Positions 46,777 to 56,446 are shown, counted from the first letter of the stretch. The stretch is 64,000 bases of DNA from Geminocystis sp. NIES-3709 (GCF_001548115.1 NZ_AP014821.1:1550001-1614000), one strand, 5' to 3'. A program made the numbers and translations. The notes: generated from the letters alone by a model not told the origin.

Positions 46777-48027
46777 ATGATGCCTTTACAATCATCAATA
46801 GAACTTTTATCTAATTCTGGTCAAGCTCAATTAAAATTAGCGAAAATATGGCAGGAAAGAGGGCAAATTGATCGAGCGATCGCTGGTTATCATAAAGCAA
46901 TAGAACTGCGAAAGCATTTGGTATTACCCTATATAGAATTGGGAAAATTATTATTAGCAAAAGGTGACTTATCGGAGGCTTTTTCGACTTCTAATCAAGC
47001 CATTAATATCAACCCTAATTACTCAGAAGTTCATAAAAATTTAGTTAATAGTCTGTTAGCTCAAAATAAGAAAGACCAATTATTAGACTATTATAAACTA
47101 ACTAGAAAAGATGAGTATAAAATTAATATTAATTCAGCAGATATTTTATGTTTTGTGGTTGTGAGAAATGAGTCTTTACGATTACCTTATTTTCTGGCTT
47201 ATTATCGAGAAAAAGGAATCAGGAAGTTTTTTATTATTGATAATAATTCAACGGATGAAACGGCAAATTATTTATTAAAACAACCAGATGTTTATTTATG
47301 GCAGTCAGAGGATTCTTATCAAAGAAGTAATTTTGGAACGGCTTGGATAGAAGTATTACTAAGAATATATGAGATTAATAATTGGTGTTTAATAGTTGAT
47401 GCTGATGAAATTTTTTATTATCCTGATTGTGAACAAAAAACTATTATTGATTTATGTCAACAATTAGATCATCAACAAAAAAAAGCATTTAAAACTATTC
47501 TTTTAGATATGTATTCTGATAAACCGATTCGAGATACTTACTATGAAAAGGGTCAAAATTTTTTAGATGCTTGTCCTTATTTTGATCGAAAATTCTATCA
47601 TAAAACTTGCCAAGAGAATGAAGATCCTTATAATCCATATCATAATCAAAAGGCTTATTTTGGTGGGATGAGACAGAGAGTTTTTGGGGAAAAAGGAGAA
47701 TATTATCTAAGTAAAGTTCCTTTAATTAAATATAACCCTGAAGTAATCATTGGAGGGGGGCAACATTGGACTAATTTTGAATCTCAAGAGATTGCTAATG
47801 ATAGCGGTTGCTTATTACATTTTAAATATTTTCATAGTTTTGGTAATTATGTTCGAGAAGAAGTGGTAAGAAAGCAACACTGTGGAGGAGCAATGCAATA
47901 TCAAGAATATGCAAAAGAAATGGATAAAAATGAGGAATTAATTTTATATAATCCGAAATATTCCGTAAAATTAGAAAATTCTCAACAACTGGTGAATTTA
48001 GGTGTTATGGAAGTAGAAATAAATTAA
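46777..48027 (+). CDS. TPR protein fused to GT2-type glycosyltransferase
   Basis: 416 aa. Two or three TPRs at the N-terminus (about 15-110, QIDRAIAGYHKAIELRKHLVLPYIELGKLL) precede a glycosyltransferase-2-like domain with ILCFVVVRNESLRLPYFLAYYREKGIRKFFIIDNNSTDET and an acidic DADEIFYYP motif that should bind the metal and nucleotide sugar. It is the first of three tandem TPR-glycosyltransferase fusions; the next gene starts 12 bp later, so they form an operon. The target may be a protein or lipid carrier. Confidence 0.82.
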   Translation: MMPLQSSIELLSNSGQAQLKLAKIWQERGQIDRAIAGYHKAIELRKHLVLPYIELGKLLLAKGDLSEAFSTSNQAININPNYSEVHKNLVNSLLAQNKKDQLLDYYKLTRKDEYKININSADILCFVVVRNESLRLPYFLAYYREKGIRKFFIIDNNSTDETANYLLKQPDVYLWQSEDSYQRSNFGTAWIEVLLRIYEINNWCLIVDADEIFYYPDCEQKTIIDLCQQLDHQQKKAFKTILLDMYSDKPIRDTYYEKGQNFLDACPYFDRKFYHKTCQENEDPYNPYHNQKAYFGGMRQRVFGEKGEYYLSKVPLIKYNPEVIIGGGQHWTNFESQEIANDSGCLLHFKYFHSFGNYVREEVVRKQHCGGAMQYQEYAKEMDKNEELILYNPKYSVKLENSQQLVNLGVMEVEIN

Positions 48028-48039
48028 AAAGAAAGATTA

Positions 48040-49512
48040 ATGAATACTCAGTCATTTAATATCGCTAGTCAAAAATTTCGTTTGGGTGAAGTATGGCAGA
48101 TTAAAGGTAAAATTGATCGTGCGATCGCATCTTACCAAGAAGCATTAAACCTTCAACCCGATTATTTCCCAGCTCACTTAAAGATTGCTGACTTAATGTT
48201 ACAACAGGGTAACAAAGAAAAGGCGATCGATCATTACCGCCAAGTATCACTGTTAGATCAGGAAAAAAAAACCTATAGTCATCGAATTTTAGCAAAATTG
48301 ACTAAAAATGAGGTTAAAAATCCAAAAAAGACCTTCAAAATTATGGTTTATACTGATAATCCCTTAGTTTACGGAGCAGAACAAGTAAATCATTCCTTAC
48401 TCTGTGGATTGCAAAAAGCAGGGTACAAAGTTATCTGCGTAACCCATAAAAGCGACACATATTTAGTACAAAAAAGAAAAAAATTAGGCATTGAGCATAT
48501 CTTTTTAGAACCAGATAACATTTATTCTTATAATGTAGGTCTTAGTAGAGTACCAAGTGCCATTAGAGAGCCTTCTGAGCCGGTGGAAATTTTTGCTAGA
48601 AATCAACCAGATTTAATCATTTTTGGCAATAGTTGCCCTATTTCCTGCCTAGCCGCCCGAGAAATAGCAATGCAATTAGAAATTCCTTACATTATCATCG
48701 AAAATTGTGCCGATCCTGACTGGGTAGAGCAATTTACGCCATTGTTAGACAGATTACCTTCCATCTACACTGCATCTCAAGCAACGATCGCCGTTTCAGA
48801 AGATAATCTTAACCTACTCTATCAACTCTTTAAATTACCCTCAAAAATTGGTACGGTTATTTATAACGGCAGAGGGGAACAATTTTTTCTACCCCCAAAT
48901 CCTGAAAATCGCTCACGAATCCGTCAAGATTTGGGTATTCCTCAAGATGTGATCGTATGCTGTACTACTGCTCGTTTAGATCCCGTCAAAGGATACCATT
49001 ATCAACTAAGTGCGATTCAACAGCTAAAAAACAAGAAAATTTGGTCTAAACTTTATTTTATTTGGGCAGGAAGTGGACAATGGGAAAAACAATTAAAAGA
49101 AACCGCAGAAAAATTAGGAGTTAGTGAACAAGTGAAATTTCTTGGTGTACGAGAAGATATACCTAATTTATTAGATGCGTCAGATATATTTATTTTACCT
49201 TCAGAAGTAGAAGGAATGCCTTTAGCGGTGATGGAAGCAATGGCAAAAGGATTACCTGTTATCGCTACGGCTATCAGTGGTACTCCCGAAGAATTAGGAG
49301 ATACGGGGAAACTTATTACTAGCCCCAAAATTGATTCTCAAAAAACCATCCAAGAGTTGGTGGAAACTATTGAGCTTTGGGCAAATAACTCTACTTTACG
49401 TCAAGAAATTGGTTTTGCCTGTAAACAAAGAGCAGAAAAATTATTCCAAGAAAAACAGATGCTCGAAAAATACTTAACCCTCGTTGAAAAAATTTTATTT
49501 AAGGAGAAGTAA
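48040..49512 (+). CDS. TPR protein fused to GT4 glycosyltransferase
   Basis: 490 aa. The N-terminal TPRs (about 10-80, KIDRAIASYQEALNLQPDYFPAHLKIADLM) resemble those of the upstream gene. The rest is a GT4 enzyme: KIMVYTDNPLVYGAEQVNHSLLCGLQKAGY, VTARL-like CCTTARLDPVKGYHYQL, and the donor motif FILPSEVEGMPLAVMEAMAKGLPVIATAISGTPEELG. A different catalytic fold on the same kind of TPR scaffold suggests domain swapping within the cluster. Its stop is 2 bp from the next start. Confidence 0.85.
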   Translation: MNTQSFNIASQKFRLGEVWQIKGKIDRAIASYQEALNLQPDYFPAHLKIADLMLQQGNKEKAIDHYRQVSLLDQEKKTYSHRILAKLTKNEVKNPKKTFKIMVYTDNPLVYGAEQVNHSLLCGLQKAGYKVICVTHKSDTYLVQKRKKLGIEHIFLEPDNIYSYNVGLSRVPSAIREPSEPVEIFARNQPDLIIFGNSCPISCLAAREIAMQLEIPYIIIENCADPDWVEQFTPLLDRLPSIYTASQATIAVSEDNLNLLYQLFKLPSKIGTVIYNGRGEQFFLPPNPENRSRIRQDLGIPQDVIVCCTTARLDPVKGYHYQLSAIQQLKNKKIWSKLYFIWAGSGQWEKQLKETAEKLGVSEQVKFLGVREDIPNLLDASDIFILPSEVEGMPLAVMEAMAKGLPVIATAISGTPEELGDTGKLITSPKIDSQKTIQELVETIELWANNSTLRQEIGFACKQRAEKLFQEKQMLEKYLTLVEKILFKEK

Positions 49513-49514
49513 CT

Positions 49515-50915
49515 ATGAGAATAGAAACGGATTCATTAGAGTTGAAACTAAAAATCGCCACCGCATGGAAACATCGAGGCAGAAAAGAAAGGGCGATGGC
49601 AGGTTATCAAGAAGTATTAGAAATCGATCGCCATAATTTATTAGCTCATCAATATCTAGGAGATTTATTTTTAGAACTAGGGAAACAACAAGAAGCTTTA
49701 GAATATTACGATCGAGCTTTAACAATCAATTTTGATGAAACTGACTTATGGAACTATTATAAAATGTTGGGAATATCCAGTATTCAACGAGAAAAAGAGG
49801 CATCTATTAATACTGTCCATTTACCCTATTTAGATATTAGTAATCTTGCCGATAATCCCCATGGCAAAATTAATTTAGCGAGACAAGGACAATTTCACTG
49901 TCACCGTAGTGGTTGGGATTTCGCAACAAAATCTCTAATACCACTACATAATTCTAATGGTATTTTGTTTGATGGCTTTTTGGAAAAAAATTTTATCTGG
50001 GAATGTCACGATCAAAAAGTGAGAAGTTCCAAAATGTTAGCTAAAATGAAACAAGATGGAGTGTTCCATGAATTAAGCACTTCCAAAGAAAAAGGGATTA
50101 TTCCTTACCAACAACCTTGGGTTGGTTTCCTCCATAATCCACCGAATATACCCCATTGGTTACATTCAAAAGACTCTCCTCAAGTACTTTTTACAACAAC
50201 AACTTGGCAAGATAGTCTAAATAGTTGCATTGGCTTATTTACCCTATCCGAATATTTAGCAAAATGGTTGAGAAAATATACAGGAAAATCCGTGTCTAGT
50301 TTGATTTTTCCCACAGAAATTCCTCAAGTGCAGTTCGATTTTGGGAAATTTATTGCTAATGATCAAAAAAAGATTATTCAAGTAGGTTGGTGGTTGCGTC
50401 AATTATCTGCTATTTATCAATTACCGATCGCAAAAAATAATCATCTTAACTATGAAAAAATTATTTTAGTACCAAAATTTTCAATATATTCTGAAAACAT
50501 TATTGATAATTTAATTACTGAAGAATTAAAACAAGAAAGTATTATCAAAAAAGATATTTATTGGCAAAACACTCATAAATTAAGCCATGTTAGTAACGAG
50601 AGGTATGATCAAATTTTATCAGAAAATATTGTGTTTATGCACTTGTATGATGCTAGTGCCAATAATGCGGTAATTGAGTGTATTGCTAGGGCGACTCCTC
50701 TTTTAGTTAATCCATTACCTGCTGTAGTTGAGTATCTCGGTGAAGATTATCCGATGTACTTTAATAATTTAGCAGAAGCAGGAGAAAAAGCAATGAATAC
50801 TTCTTTAATTTGGGATACTCATAATTATCTCAAAAATTGTCCCACAAGAGCTAAACTTAGTGGGGATTATTTTCTTAAAAGTTTCGAGGAAAGTGCAGTT
50901 TATCAATTAATATAA
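49515..50915 (+). CDS. TPR protein with glycosyltransferase-like C-terminal region
   Basis: 466 aa. It opens with the same TPR arrangement (WKHRGRKERAMAGYQEVLEIDRHNLLAHQYLGDLFLELGKQQEALEYYDRAL). The remainder is not a clear GT2 or GT4, but AVIECIARATPLLVNPLPAVVEYLGEDYPMYF near the end looks like a GT-B donor-binding region, and HNPPNIPHWLH lies in the middle. A glycosyltransferase role is inferred mainly from context. It is third in the TPR run and is followed 8 bp later by the broken sulfotransferase gene. Confidence 0.65.
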   Translation: MRIETDSLELKLKIATAWKHRGRKERAMAGYQEVLEIDRHNLLAHQYLGDLFLELGKQQEALEYYDRALTINFDETDLWNYYKMLGISSIQREKEASINTVHLPYLDISNLADNPHGKINLARQGQFHCHRSGWDFATKSLIPLHNSNGILFDGFLEKNFIWECHDQKVRSSKMLAKMKQDGVFHELSTSKEKGIIPYQQPWVGFLHNPPNIPHWLHSKDSPQVLFTTTTWQDSLNSCIGLFTLSEYLAKWLRKYTGKSVSSLIFPTEIPQVQFDFGKFIANDQKKIIQVGWWLRQLSAIYQLPIAKNNHLNYEKIILVPKFSIYSENIIDNLITEELKQESIIKKDIYWQNTHKLSHVSNERYDQILSENIVFMHLYDASANNAVIECIARATPLLVNPLPAVVEYLGEDYPMYFNNLAEAGEKAMNTSLIWDTHNYLKNCPTRAKLSGDYFLKSFEESAVYQLI

Positions 50916-51190
50916 GAATCAAAATGATCGTATCAGAATCAAAAAAATTTATTTATATCCACATTTTTAAAACAGGGGGATCAACTATTACCGAATTAAT
51001 TTCTCCCTATGTAGAAGAAAAATTTAGGGATAAAATACCTAAAAAAGAAGGTTGGAGATGGCAAAAAACTTGGCATATTAACGAACAACATGAAAAATTA
51101 TCAACATCTTTAATTAAATTATAGCGTTTCTTACAATGATGAGGTACAATTTTGAGATGAAAAAATTTAGACGATATTAACATTAATCTA

Positions 51191-51322
51191 ATGCGTCCCT
51201 ACTCTTTGGATTTAAGACAAAAGATTATTCATGCTCGTGAAAAGCAACAATGCTCCATTCGTCAATTAGCTAAGAATTTTGGTGTGGCAAAAAGTTTTGT
51301 ACAAAAGATAATCAAGCAGTAA
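51191..51322 (+). pseudogene. IS630 element A transposase, N-terminal fragment
   Basis: 43 codons, MRPYSLDLRQKIIHAREKQQ followed by CSIRQLAKNFGVAKSFVQKI: the N-terminal helix-turn-helix of an IS630 transposase. The stop codon is supplied by the end of inserted element B. It binds the inverted repeats in intact relatives but lacks the catalytic part. Confidence 0.85.
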
Positions 51323-51384
51323 GCTAAGACGCATTGATTTGGTATATAATTTAAGTCAGAAAAGATAAAACTTAGGTGTGATTT

Positions 51385-52542
51385 ATGCCTTCTAAAAATT
51401 TTTTGTCAGAGGAAGAAAGAAAGTATCTACAAGATGCTTTAAAAATAGAAAAGAGATCGGAAGTCAGGGAAAGAATTTTAATATTTTTATTAGAGAATGA
51501 TGGTAAAAATTATCAAGAAATAGCAGTTTTTTTGGGTTGTTCCCCCAAAACGGTGGCTTACTGGGCAGTTCATGGTAATCCTAATAATGTAGATTCATTG
51601 CAAGATAAAAGAAGAAAAGGAAACCAAACAAAAGCAACGGATAAATATATTGAAAGATTATTAGAAGTAGTTGATAAAAATCCTGAAGATTTTGGATATG
51701 ATTTTGGTCGATGGACGGGGCAAAGATTATCAGAACATTTGGAAAAAGAAACAGGAATTAAATTAAGCAAATCACAAGTAGTGAGGATATTAAAAAGAAA
51801 AAAGTATAGTTATATTTGGGGAAAATATAGTTTAGAAGACAAACAAAATCAAGAACAAAGAAAAGCATTTAAAGAAAAATTAGAACATTACATAGAAATA
51901 GGTAAAGAGAATCCTGAGTTAGTTCAAGTATGGTTTTGGGATGGGGCGTTTAAAGTGGCGAACTAAATTCGCCACACAGCCCCTCATGAATGTGGTTTTA
52001 GTTTAAGGGTGATAAGAAGAAAAACATGGACGAAAAAAGGAAAAAGAAAAAAGGTGAAGGGAGAAAGAAGAAGAGGAAGAGTAAATATCATGGGAGGAAT
52101 AAGATATTCGGATAAAAAAAGAAGATGTTTTGTAATAAAAAAAGGTGATTCAGAAACGTTTTGTGAACAATTAAAAAAGTTATGGGAAGAAATAAAAAAT
52201 GAATGGGTAAGTAAGGGAAATGATGAAAAAGATTTTAAAGAATGTGGTCCGAAAATAATCATAATATTAGACAACGCAAGTTTCCATAAAAAAAAGGAAA
52301 TAGTAGAAAAAATAGAAAAAAATCTACCGAATATAAGACTAGAATATTTACCGGTATATAGTCCAGATTATAACTTAATAGAATTAGTGTGGCATTCGGC
52401 AAAGGAATATATAGCTTATAGAAACTTTGAAAATAAAGAACAGCTAGAAAAAACAGTAAATTACTTATTAAATGAAGGAGGTTTAGTAATTAATTGGAGT
52501 AAAAAATTTAAGAATAAGGGTGAATTAATCAATGTAAGTTAA
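51385..52542 (+). pseudogene. IS630 element B transposase (copy 1) with in-frame stop inside a palindromic insertion
   Basis: The frame starts MPSKNFLSEEERKYLQDALK with a helix-turn-helix (YQEIAVFLGCSPKTVAYW) and runs to WFWDGAFKVAN, then TAA (51964-51966). It resumes in the same frame with IRHTAPHECGFSLRVIRR and continues to IIILDNASFHKKK (second catalytic Asp) and YSPDYNLIELVWHSAKEYI (catalytic Glu). The lost motif is the first catalytic segment, originally WFWDECGFSL. The 45-bp insertion is a multiple of three, so readthrough of the one stop would restore a full 385-codon frame with 15 extra residues at the active site. Confidence 0.85.
51944..51988. repeat. 45-bp palindromic insertion with a stop codon in the hairpin loop
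   Basis: Inserted after GATG in the codon run for W-D-E-C, ending in a second ATG (3-bp duplication ATG). It contains GTGGCGAA (51955-51962), loop CTAAA, and TTCGCCAC (51968-51975), a perfect 8-bp stem. An outer GGGGC (51943-51947)/GCCCC (51979-51983) pairing encloses it. The TAA stop lies in the loop. The same segment is in copy 2 at 63103-63147. It has the look of a small REP/MITE-type element. Confidence 0.85.
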
Positions 52543-52575
52543 ATGCGTCTTAGCTTATTGACAGAATCAATCGTA

Positions 52576-53206
52576 AATTTGACGATACTGTCAAAAAAAA
52601 ACACTGTATGCCACAGAAAAACATAGTGAGAGAGTTCAACAAAAAAGATCTGAATATTGGGATAAAGTGAGAGAAATTAATGAAGAGGACTTAATTTTTG
52701 TGGACGAATCGGGAAGTAATTTAGCAATGCTTCGCCTTTATGGTAGGGCAAAAAAAGGGTACAGAGTCAGAGGAGAAAAACCCCAGAAAAGAGGGGGTAA
52801 TGTTTCTATAGTGACGGCAATATCCTTAAAGGAAGTAGTAGCATCAAGAAATATTTATGGTTCTGTAGATGGATTAACTTTTGAGGCTTTTGTGATCAGA
52901 GATTTAGTGCCCAAATTATGGGTGGGAGCTTGTGTAGTTATGGATAATGCAAAAATTCATTTAGGAGAAACAATTAGAAAGGAAATAGAGAAAGTGGGGG
53001 CATCATTGGTGTATTTATCACCCTATTCCCCAGATTTTTCACCCATTGAAAATTTTTGGTCGAAAGTCAAAAATCAGATCAGAAAACTAAAACCGAGAAA
53101 TTATCATGATCTAGTAGAGGCGATTGGAAAAGCCATGGAGCAAGTAACACAGTTAGATATGCACAATTGGTTCACCCATTGCTGTTACTGTACCTCATCA
53201 TTCTGA
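52576..53206 (+). pseudogene. IS630 element A transposase, C-terminal fragment
   Basis: After element B the old transposase resumes at RINRKFDDTV, shifts frame once in a poly-A run (about 52591-52599), and from about 52600 reads TLYATEKHSERVQQKRSEYW. It then runs through DLIFVDESGSNLAMLRLYGRA (first Asp), CVVMDNAKIHLGE (second Asp) and YSPDFSPIENFWSKVKNQI (Glu) to WFTHCCYCTSSF. All catalytic residues are kept, but about 50 residues between the two fragments are missing, so a deletion accompanied or followed the nested insertion. Confidence 0.8.
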
Positions 53207-53578
53207 TAAATGCTATAGATGTTTTAGGAATTAATATTAACGATTATTTTTTATTTACTTTTGTCAGAAATCCTTATAGTTGGATTTTATCTGTTTGGAA
53301 TAATTTTTATCGTTATCCCAGAAGATATTATCCTCAAAATATAATTAACAATAGCAAAACAGTAATTAATCAGATTCTGGAATCGATATAGAAATGCCTT
53401 CAATTTTACCTCATCAAATTTTTAATAGTAATAAACCAGAAAGAGAAAATTACTTAAGCTATTACGATCGTGAATCTCTTGAAATTGTTAATAAACTATT
53501 TAGGCGAGATTTTCAAGCCTTTGATTATCAATTAATTAAGCATCTTTGAATCTTTGAAAAATTAAAAAAAATTAGATT

Positions 53579-55216
53579 CTAAAAATTTTTCAATAAACTT
53601 TGATGTAAATAATATTGTTCCCACGGCATATTATGATTAAAAGGATTTTTTACCTGTTTATATCCATGGAAGGTTAATAATTTGTTAAGAATTAATCTAA
53701 ATTGGTAATCACACTCTAAGCTCAAAGCTAAAAAGGTATATTCATCAAAGGGAAAATGCTCTAAAACTTTTAATTCGCTACCTTCAATATCAAAAGCACC
53801 ATAATCAATAACTTTCGGTGCATTATGTTTTCTCAAAAGTGCCTCTAGGGTGGTTGCTTGTTTTTGGACTTTTCGCCCTTTTGCCACTACTTCTGCACCC
53901 TGATACTTAAATTCTTCTAAATTAGCTTGAATGCCACTTAAATAAGCACTAACTGTTTCTATATCCCCTTCAATATATGTCACATTTTCAGTTTTATCTG
54001 CTAAACAAATATTTTCACAGATACTTTGAGGGCGATTAATTTTTAACTGTTGAAAAAAATCGTCATGGGGCTCAACACAAATTCCCTGCCAATTATATTC
54101 TGTTTCCAAAACATAGCAACTACTACCTGTTTTTCCATTTGCGGCACCTGCTTCTAAAAAGTAACCGTTTCTTTTATTAGGAAATACATATTCAGCTATC
54201 CATCGATCGTTTTTAGTTTCGTTATAGTATGGTATTCTTGAACCGATAATATTCGGTTTAATAGTTGTTGCTAATTCGAGGATTCGGCGATACCAAAATC
54301 TAGTTTTTGGATTGTCACCAAGAAAAAACCAAAATTGTCTGAGTTTATCTCTAAGTGTTTGATTATTTGATTGAGGAATTATTTTTGTCTCGTATTCGAG
54401 GGTATTTATCTGAGGTTGAGGAGAATTTAAGTCATATCCTAACTTTTTTGATACATCTGAGCAAATTTCCTCAAATTGCTGATGTAATTCTTCTGTCCAA
54501 TTAGATGATCTCGCTAAAGGATCAAAACCAGTTTTATCGTAAATAGGTTCCCAATGTACATAATCTTTGTCTCCTTTATGGGTGGATGAACCAATTACAG
54601 GTAATGAGTTTAAGGCTTTTTCCGTGACTAAGTTTGGTGGGAGTCCAAGAAAATTAAAAATACGATCGCACTCGATCTTAGTATGATTAACCAGATTTTC
54701 ATATTTAACAATCAGAAAATTATTAGACTTAGATTTCCATTGTTGTTGAAAATCAAGAATTCTTTGTCCACTATCTCTATAGTTTTCCATTGCTTTTTGG
54801 TAATCCCAATTAAAACTTTTGACACGAGACTCTGTCATATCTTTTCCATGGCGAATTAAAATGATTAGTTTGCTATCGGGAAATAACTCAAAGAAATTAT
54901 CTAAACATTGTGTTGAGGGTGTTTTAGTAATATAAAATTTATCTGGATCATCCCCTGTAATGGTATCAAGTAAACCTTTTCCTAAGGAATAAAGTAATTG
55001 ATTTCTTAATTCATTTCTCTTGATTTCTGGCCAATAATTTTCTAAACGAGAGGAGACAGTTTCTGCATAGGAAACTAAAAAAGAACTATCGGCGATTAAC
55101 CAATCTTCGGGAGGAGTTTTACTATATTTAGTGCAATTCGGATGTAAAAGTAGCAAACTTTGAAGGAAATTTGTACCACTACGACCGCCAATACCGATAA
55201 TAAAAACAGTTTTCAT
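53579..55216 (-). CDS. Sulfotransferase-FkbM methyltransferase fusion
   Basis: 545 aa. The N-terminal sulfotransferase has the PAPS loop GIGGRSGTNFLQSLLLLHP (7-25) and the 3'-phosphate site LIILIRHGKDMTESRVKSF (about 117-135). The C-terminal third is FkbM-like: FLEAGAANGKTGSSCYVLE (SAM-binding), ICVEPHDDFFQQL and DIEGSELKVLEHF. It could sulfate and O-methylate the same glycan or peptide. It is the last gene of the minus-strand operon starting at 61701, 62 bp after the HPr-kinase-like gene. Confidence 0.85.
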   Translation of the reverse strand: MKTVFIIGIGGRSGTNFLQSLLLLHPNCTKYSKTPPEDWLIADSSFLVSYAETVSSRLENYWPEIKRNELRNQLLYSLGKGLLDTITGDDPDKFYITKTPSTQCLDNFFELFPDSKLIILIRHGKDMTESRVKSFNWDYQKAMENYRDSGQRILDFQQQWKSKSNNFLIVKYENLVNHTKIECDRIFNFLGLPPNLVTEKALNSLPVIGSSTHKGDKDYVHWEPIYDKTGFDPLARSSNWTEELHQQFEEICSDVSKKLGYDLNSPQPQINTLEYETKIIPQSNNQTLRDKLRQFWFFLGDNPKTRFWYRRILELATTIKPNIIGSRIPYYNETKNDRWIAEYVFPNKRNGYFLEAGAANGKTGSSCYVLETEYNWQGICVEPHDDFFQQLKINRPQSICENICLADKTENVTYIEGDIETVSAYLSGIQANLEEFKYQGAEVVAKGRKVQKQATTLEALLRKHNAPKVIDYGAFDIEGSELKVLEHFPFDEYTFLALSLECDYQFRLILNKLLTFHGYKQVKNPFNHNMPWEQYYLHQSLLKNF

Positions 55217-55278
55217 TTTTGTAATAGTTTTAATTAAAAGTTACAATAATCTGAAAGTATTATATTGTAAAGAAAATA

Positions 55279-56415
55279 TCAAGATAGTAAATCTAAAATA
55301 ACTTTAGGAATTTGAGAAATATCTGTGCCTAGTTCTAATATATAGCAGTCCACTTCTTTGACTAATTCAGACATAGTTTGTAACGCCGTTTTTCCCGTTC
55401 CTGATAGTTGAAAAAGAGTGCTAGGAGCAAGGGCTTTTAAGGCATTCATGGGGGTAGTTGGCTTAATTTTAGTGTCTTTTCCTCCCATAATTTGCGGTGC
55501 TAAAATGGCTTTAATGGGAAAACCTTTAACTATTTTATCTGGGTAATGTTGATGTAAAAAAATCATTGCTTTTTCTTCTTGTGAATAGTTAGGATTAGTA
55601 ATTAAATCCACTAAGTGAGGAAATCTTTGAAAATCATTTGCACCTCTTAATTTAACGGTGTTGTAAAGACTATAAACATAAGGCTCAGGTTTTCGGGCAA
55701 TGAGACAATAATCGTCACTGGCATAAGTTAACTCAGAATTGAGACAGGCAAGGGCGGAGGTTGATTTTCCTGAACCACCTTTCCCCGCAATTAGTACTCC
55801 TCCTTTAGCTGTGCCAACTGCTCCAGCATGGACATATTGACGATGATGATCTTGAGTCCACCAATTAAGAATTGTTTGTAAAGGTGAGCCATGTTCAAAG
55901 TAAGGAATTTGATTGGCGTTTTCTAGCCAATAAACTGCTAAATTTGCTTGTTTATCAAAAAAACTGAGAATATTTGGCCCAATATGATAAGCGGCTAAAA
56001 TACGATCGCTATTAAACTCCTTAATTTCTTTTCTTGTGTCTAAAAATTCTGGCCAATTAACTTGAATTAACTCTGTAAGAAGGTTAACTAAGAAAGACAT
56101 TTTTGTATTTGTTGAAACACTATCCCACAAACAAACGGTAAAATCAGGATTATTGACAGATTGGACTTCTAAATGTGCGATGGCAGAAGTAATTTTTTGT
56201 ATTAAACCTTCACCGGCAAACCGTAAACAGACGATATAGCCTCCAATATCATAAAATCGTTTAATTGAACCTGTAACGGCTTCCGCCGTTTGAAAACTAA
56301 TATAAACAGCTTGAAAAAAGGCAATACGATCGCTTTCTTGTAATGAAGAATTAGAGTCGATTTTTTGCTGATCAATTAAAGACCATAATAAACCATTAAT
56401 TTCTTTAATATTCAT
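55279..56415 (-). CDS. HPr kinase-like (HprK) ATP-binding protein
   Basis: 378 aa. The C-terminal half is an HPr-kinase-type P-loop domain: VHAGAVGTAKGGVLIAGKGGSGKSTSAL with Walker A at 211-219, then LTYASDDYCLIA and NTVKLRG. The N-terminal half is unassigned. Cyanobacteria lack the PTS use of HPr, and homologues of this kind appear beside PqqD-type, nucleotidyltransferase and glycosyltransferase genes; in some RiPP pathways they phosphorylate the peptide C-terminus. It lies 31 bp from the upstream GT2 gene, in one operon. Confidence 0.82.
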   Translation of the reverse strand: MNIKEINGLLWSLIDQQKIDSNSSLQESDRIAFFQAVYISFQTAEAVTGSIKRFYDIGGYIVCLRFAGEGLIQKITSAIAHLEVQSVNNPDFTVCLWDSVSTNTKMSFLVNLLTELIQVNWPEFLDTRKEIKEFNSDRILAAYHIGPNILSFFDKQANLAVYWLENANQIPYFEHGSPLQTILNWWTQDHHRQYVHAGAVGTAKGGVLIAGKGGSGKSTSALACLNSELTYASDDYCLIARKPEPYVYSLYNTVKLRGANDFQRFPHLVDLITNPNYSQEEKAMIFLHQHYPDKIVKGFPIKAILAPQIMGGKDTKIKPTTPMNALKALAPSTLFQLSGTGKTALQTMSELVKEVDCYILELGTDISQIPKVILDLLS

Positions 56416-56446
56416 AATGCTATAAATTTAATATTTGACTTAAAAA

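Larger units (their letters stand above)
51322..52555 (+). mobile_element. IS630-family element B, copy 1
   Basis: 1234 bp between TA duplications (51320-51321 and 52556-52557). Perfect terminal repeats AGCTAAGACGCATT lie at both ends. It is inserted into element A. It is identical to the copy at 62482-63714 except for one extra base, a C in the CAGTTCATGG region near 51571. Near-identity of two copies 11 kb apart implies recent movement or gene conversion. Confidence 0.93.
51122..53215 (+). mobile_element. IS630-family element A, itself interrupted by element B
   Basis: 27-bp imperfect inverted repeats start TAGCGTTTCTTACAATGATG (51122) and, on the other strand, TAGCATTTATCAGAATGATG (from 53215). 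TA target duplications lie at 51120-51121 and 53216-53217, the IS630 signature. Its transposase is cut by element B (51322-52555) and has also lost an internal stretch. Removing the element restores the host reading frame. Confidence 0.88.
50924..53549 (+). pseudogene. Sulfotransferase-family gene disrupted by nested IS elements
   Basis: The first 66 codons carry the PAPS-binding loop FIYIHIFKTGGSTITELI. The frame stops in the IS630 element at 51122. If the IS (51122-53215) and one TA copy are removed, the frame reads straight through LIKL into DVLGININDYFLFTFVRNPYSWILSV at 53218, which holds the 3'-phosphate-binding region (VRNPYSWILS). A second lesion, a frameshift near 53375, precedes the last 50 or so codons (PSILPHQIFNSNK to the TGA at 53547-53549). 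It cannot make a full product. It was the last gene of the TPR-glycosyltransferase operon. Confidence 0.85.

Noticed and set aside
51984-52008. Second half of the element B transposase as a separate, normally started gene
   Set aside because: It continues in the same frame as the first half and lacks its own ribosome-binding site; the break is due to the 45-bp insertion.
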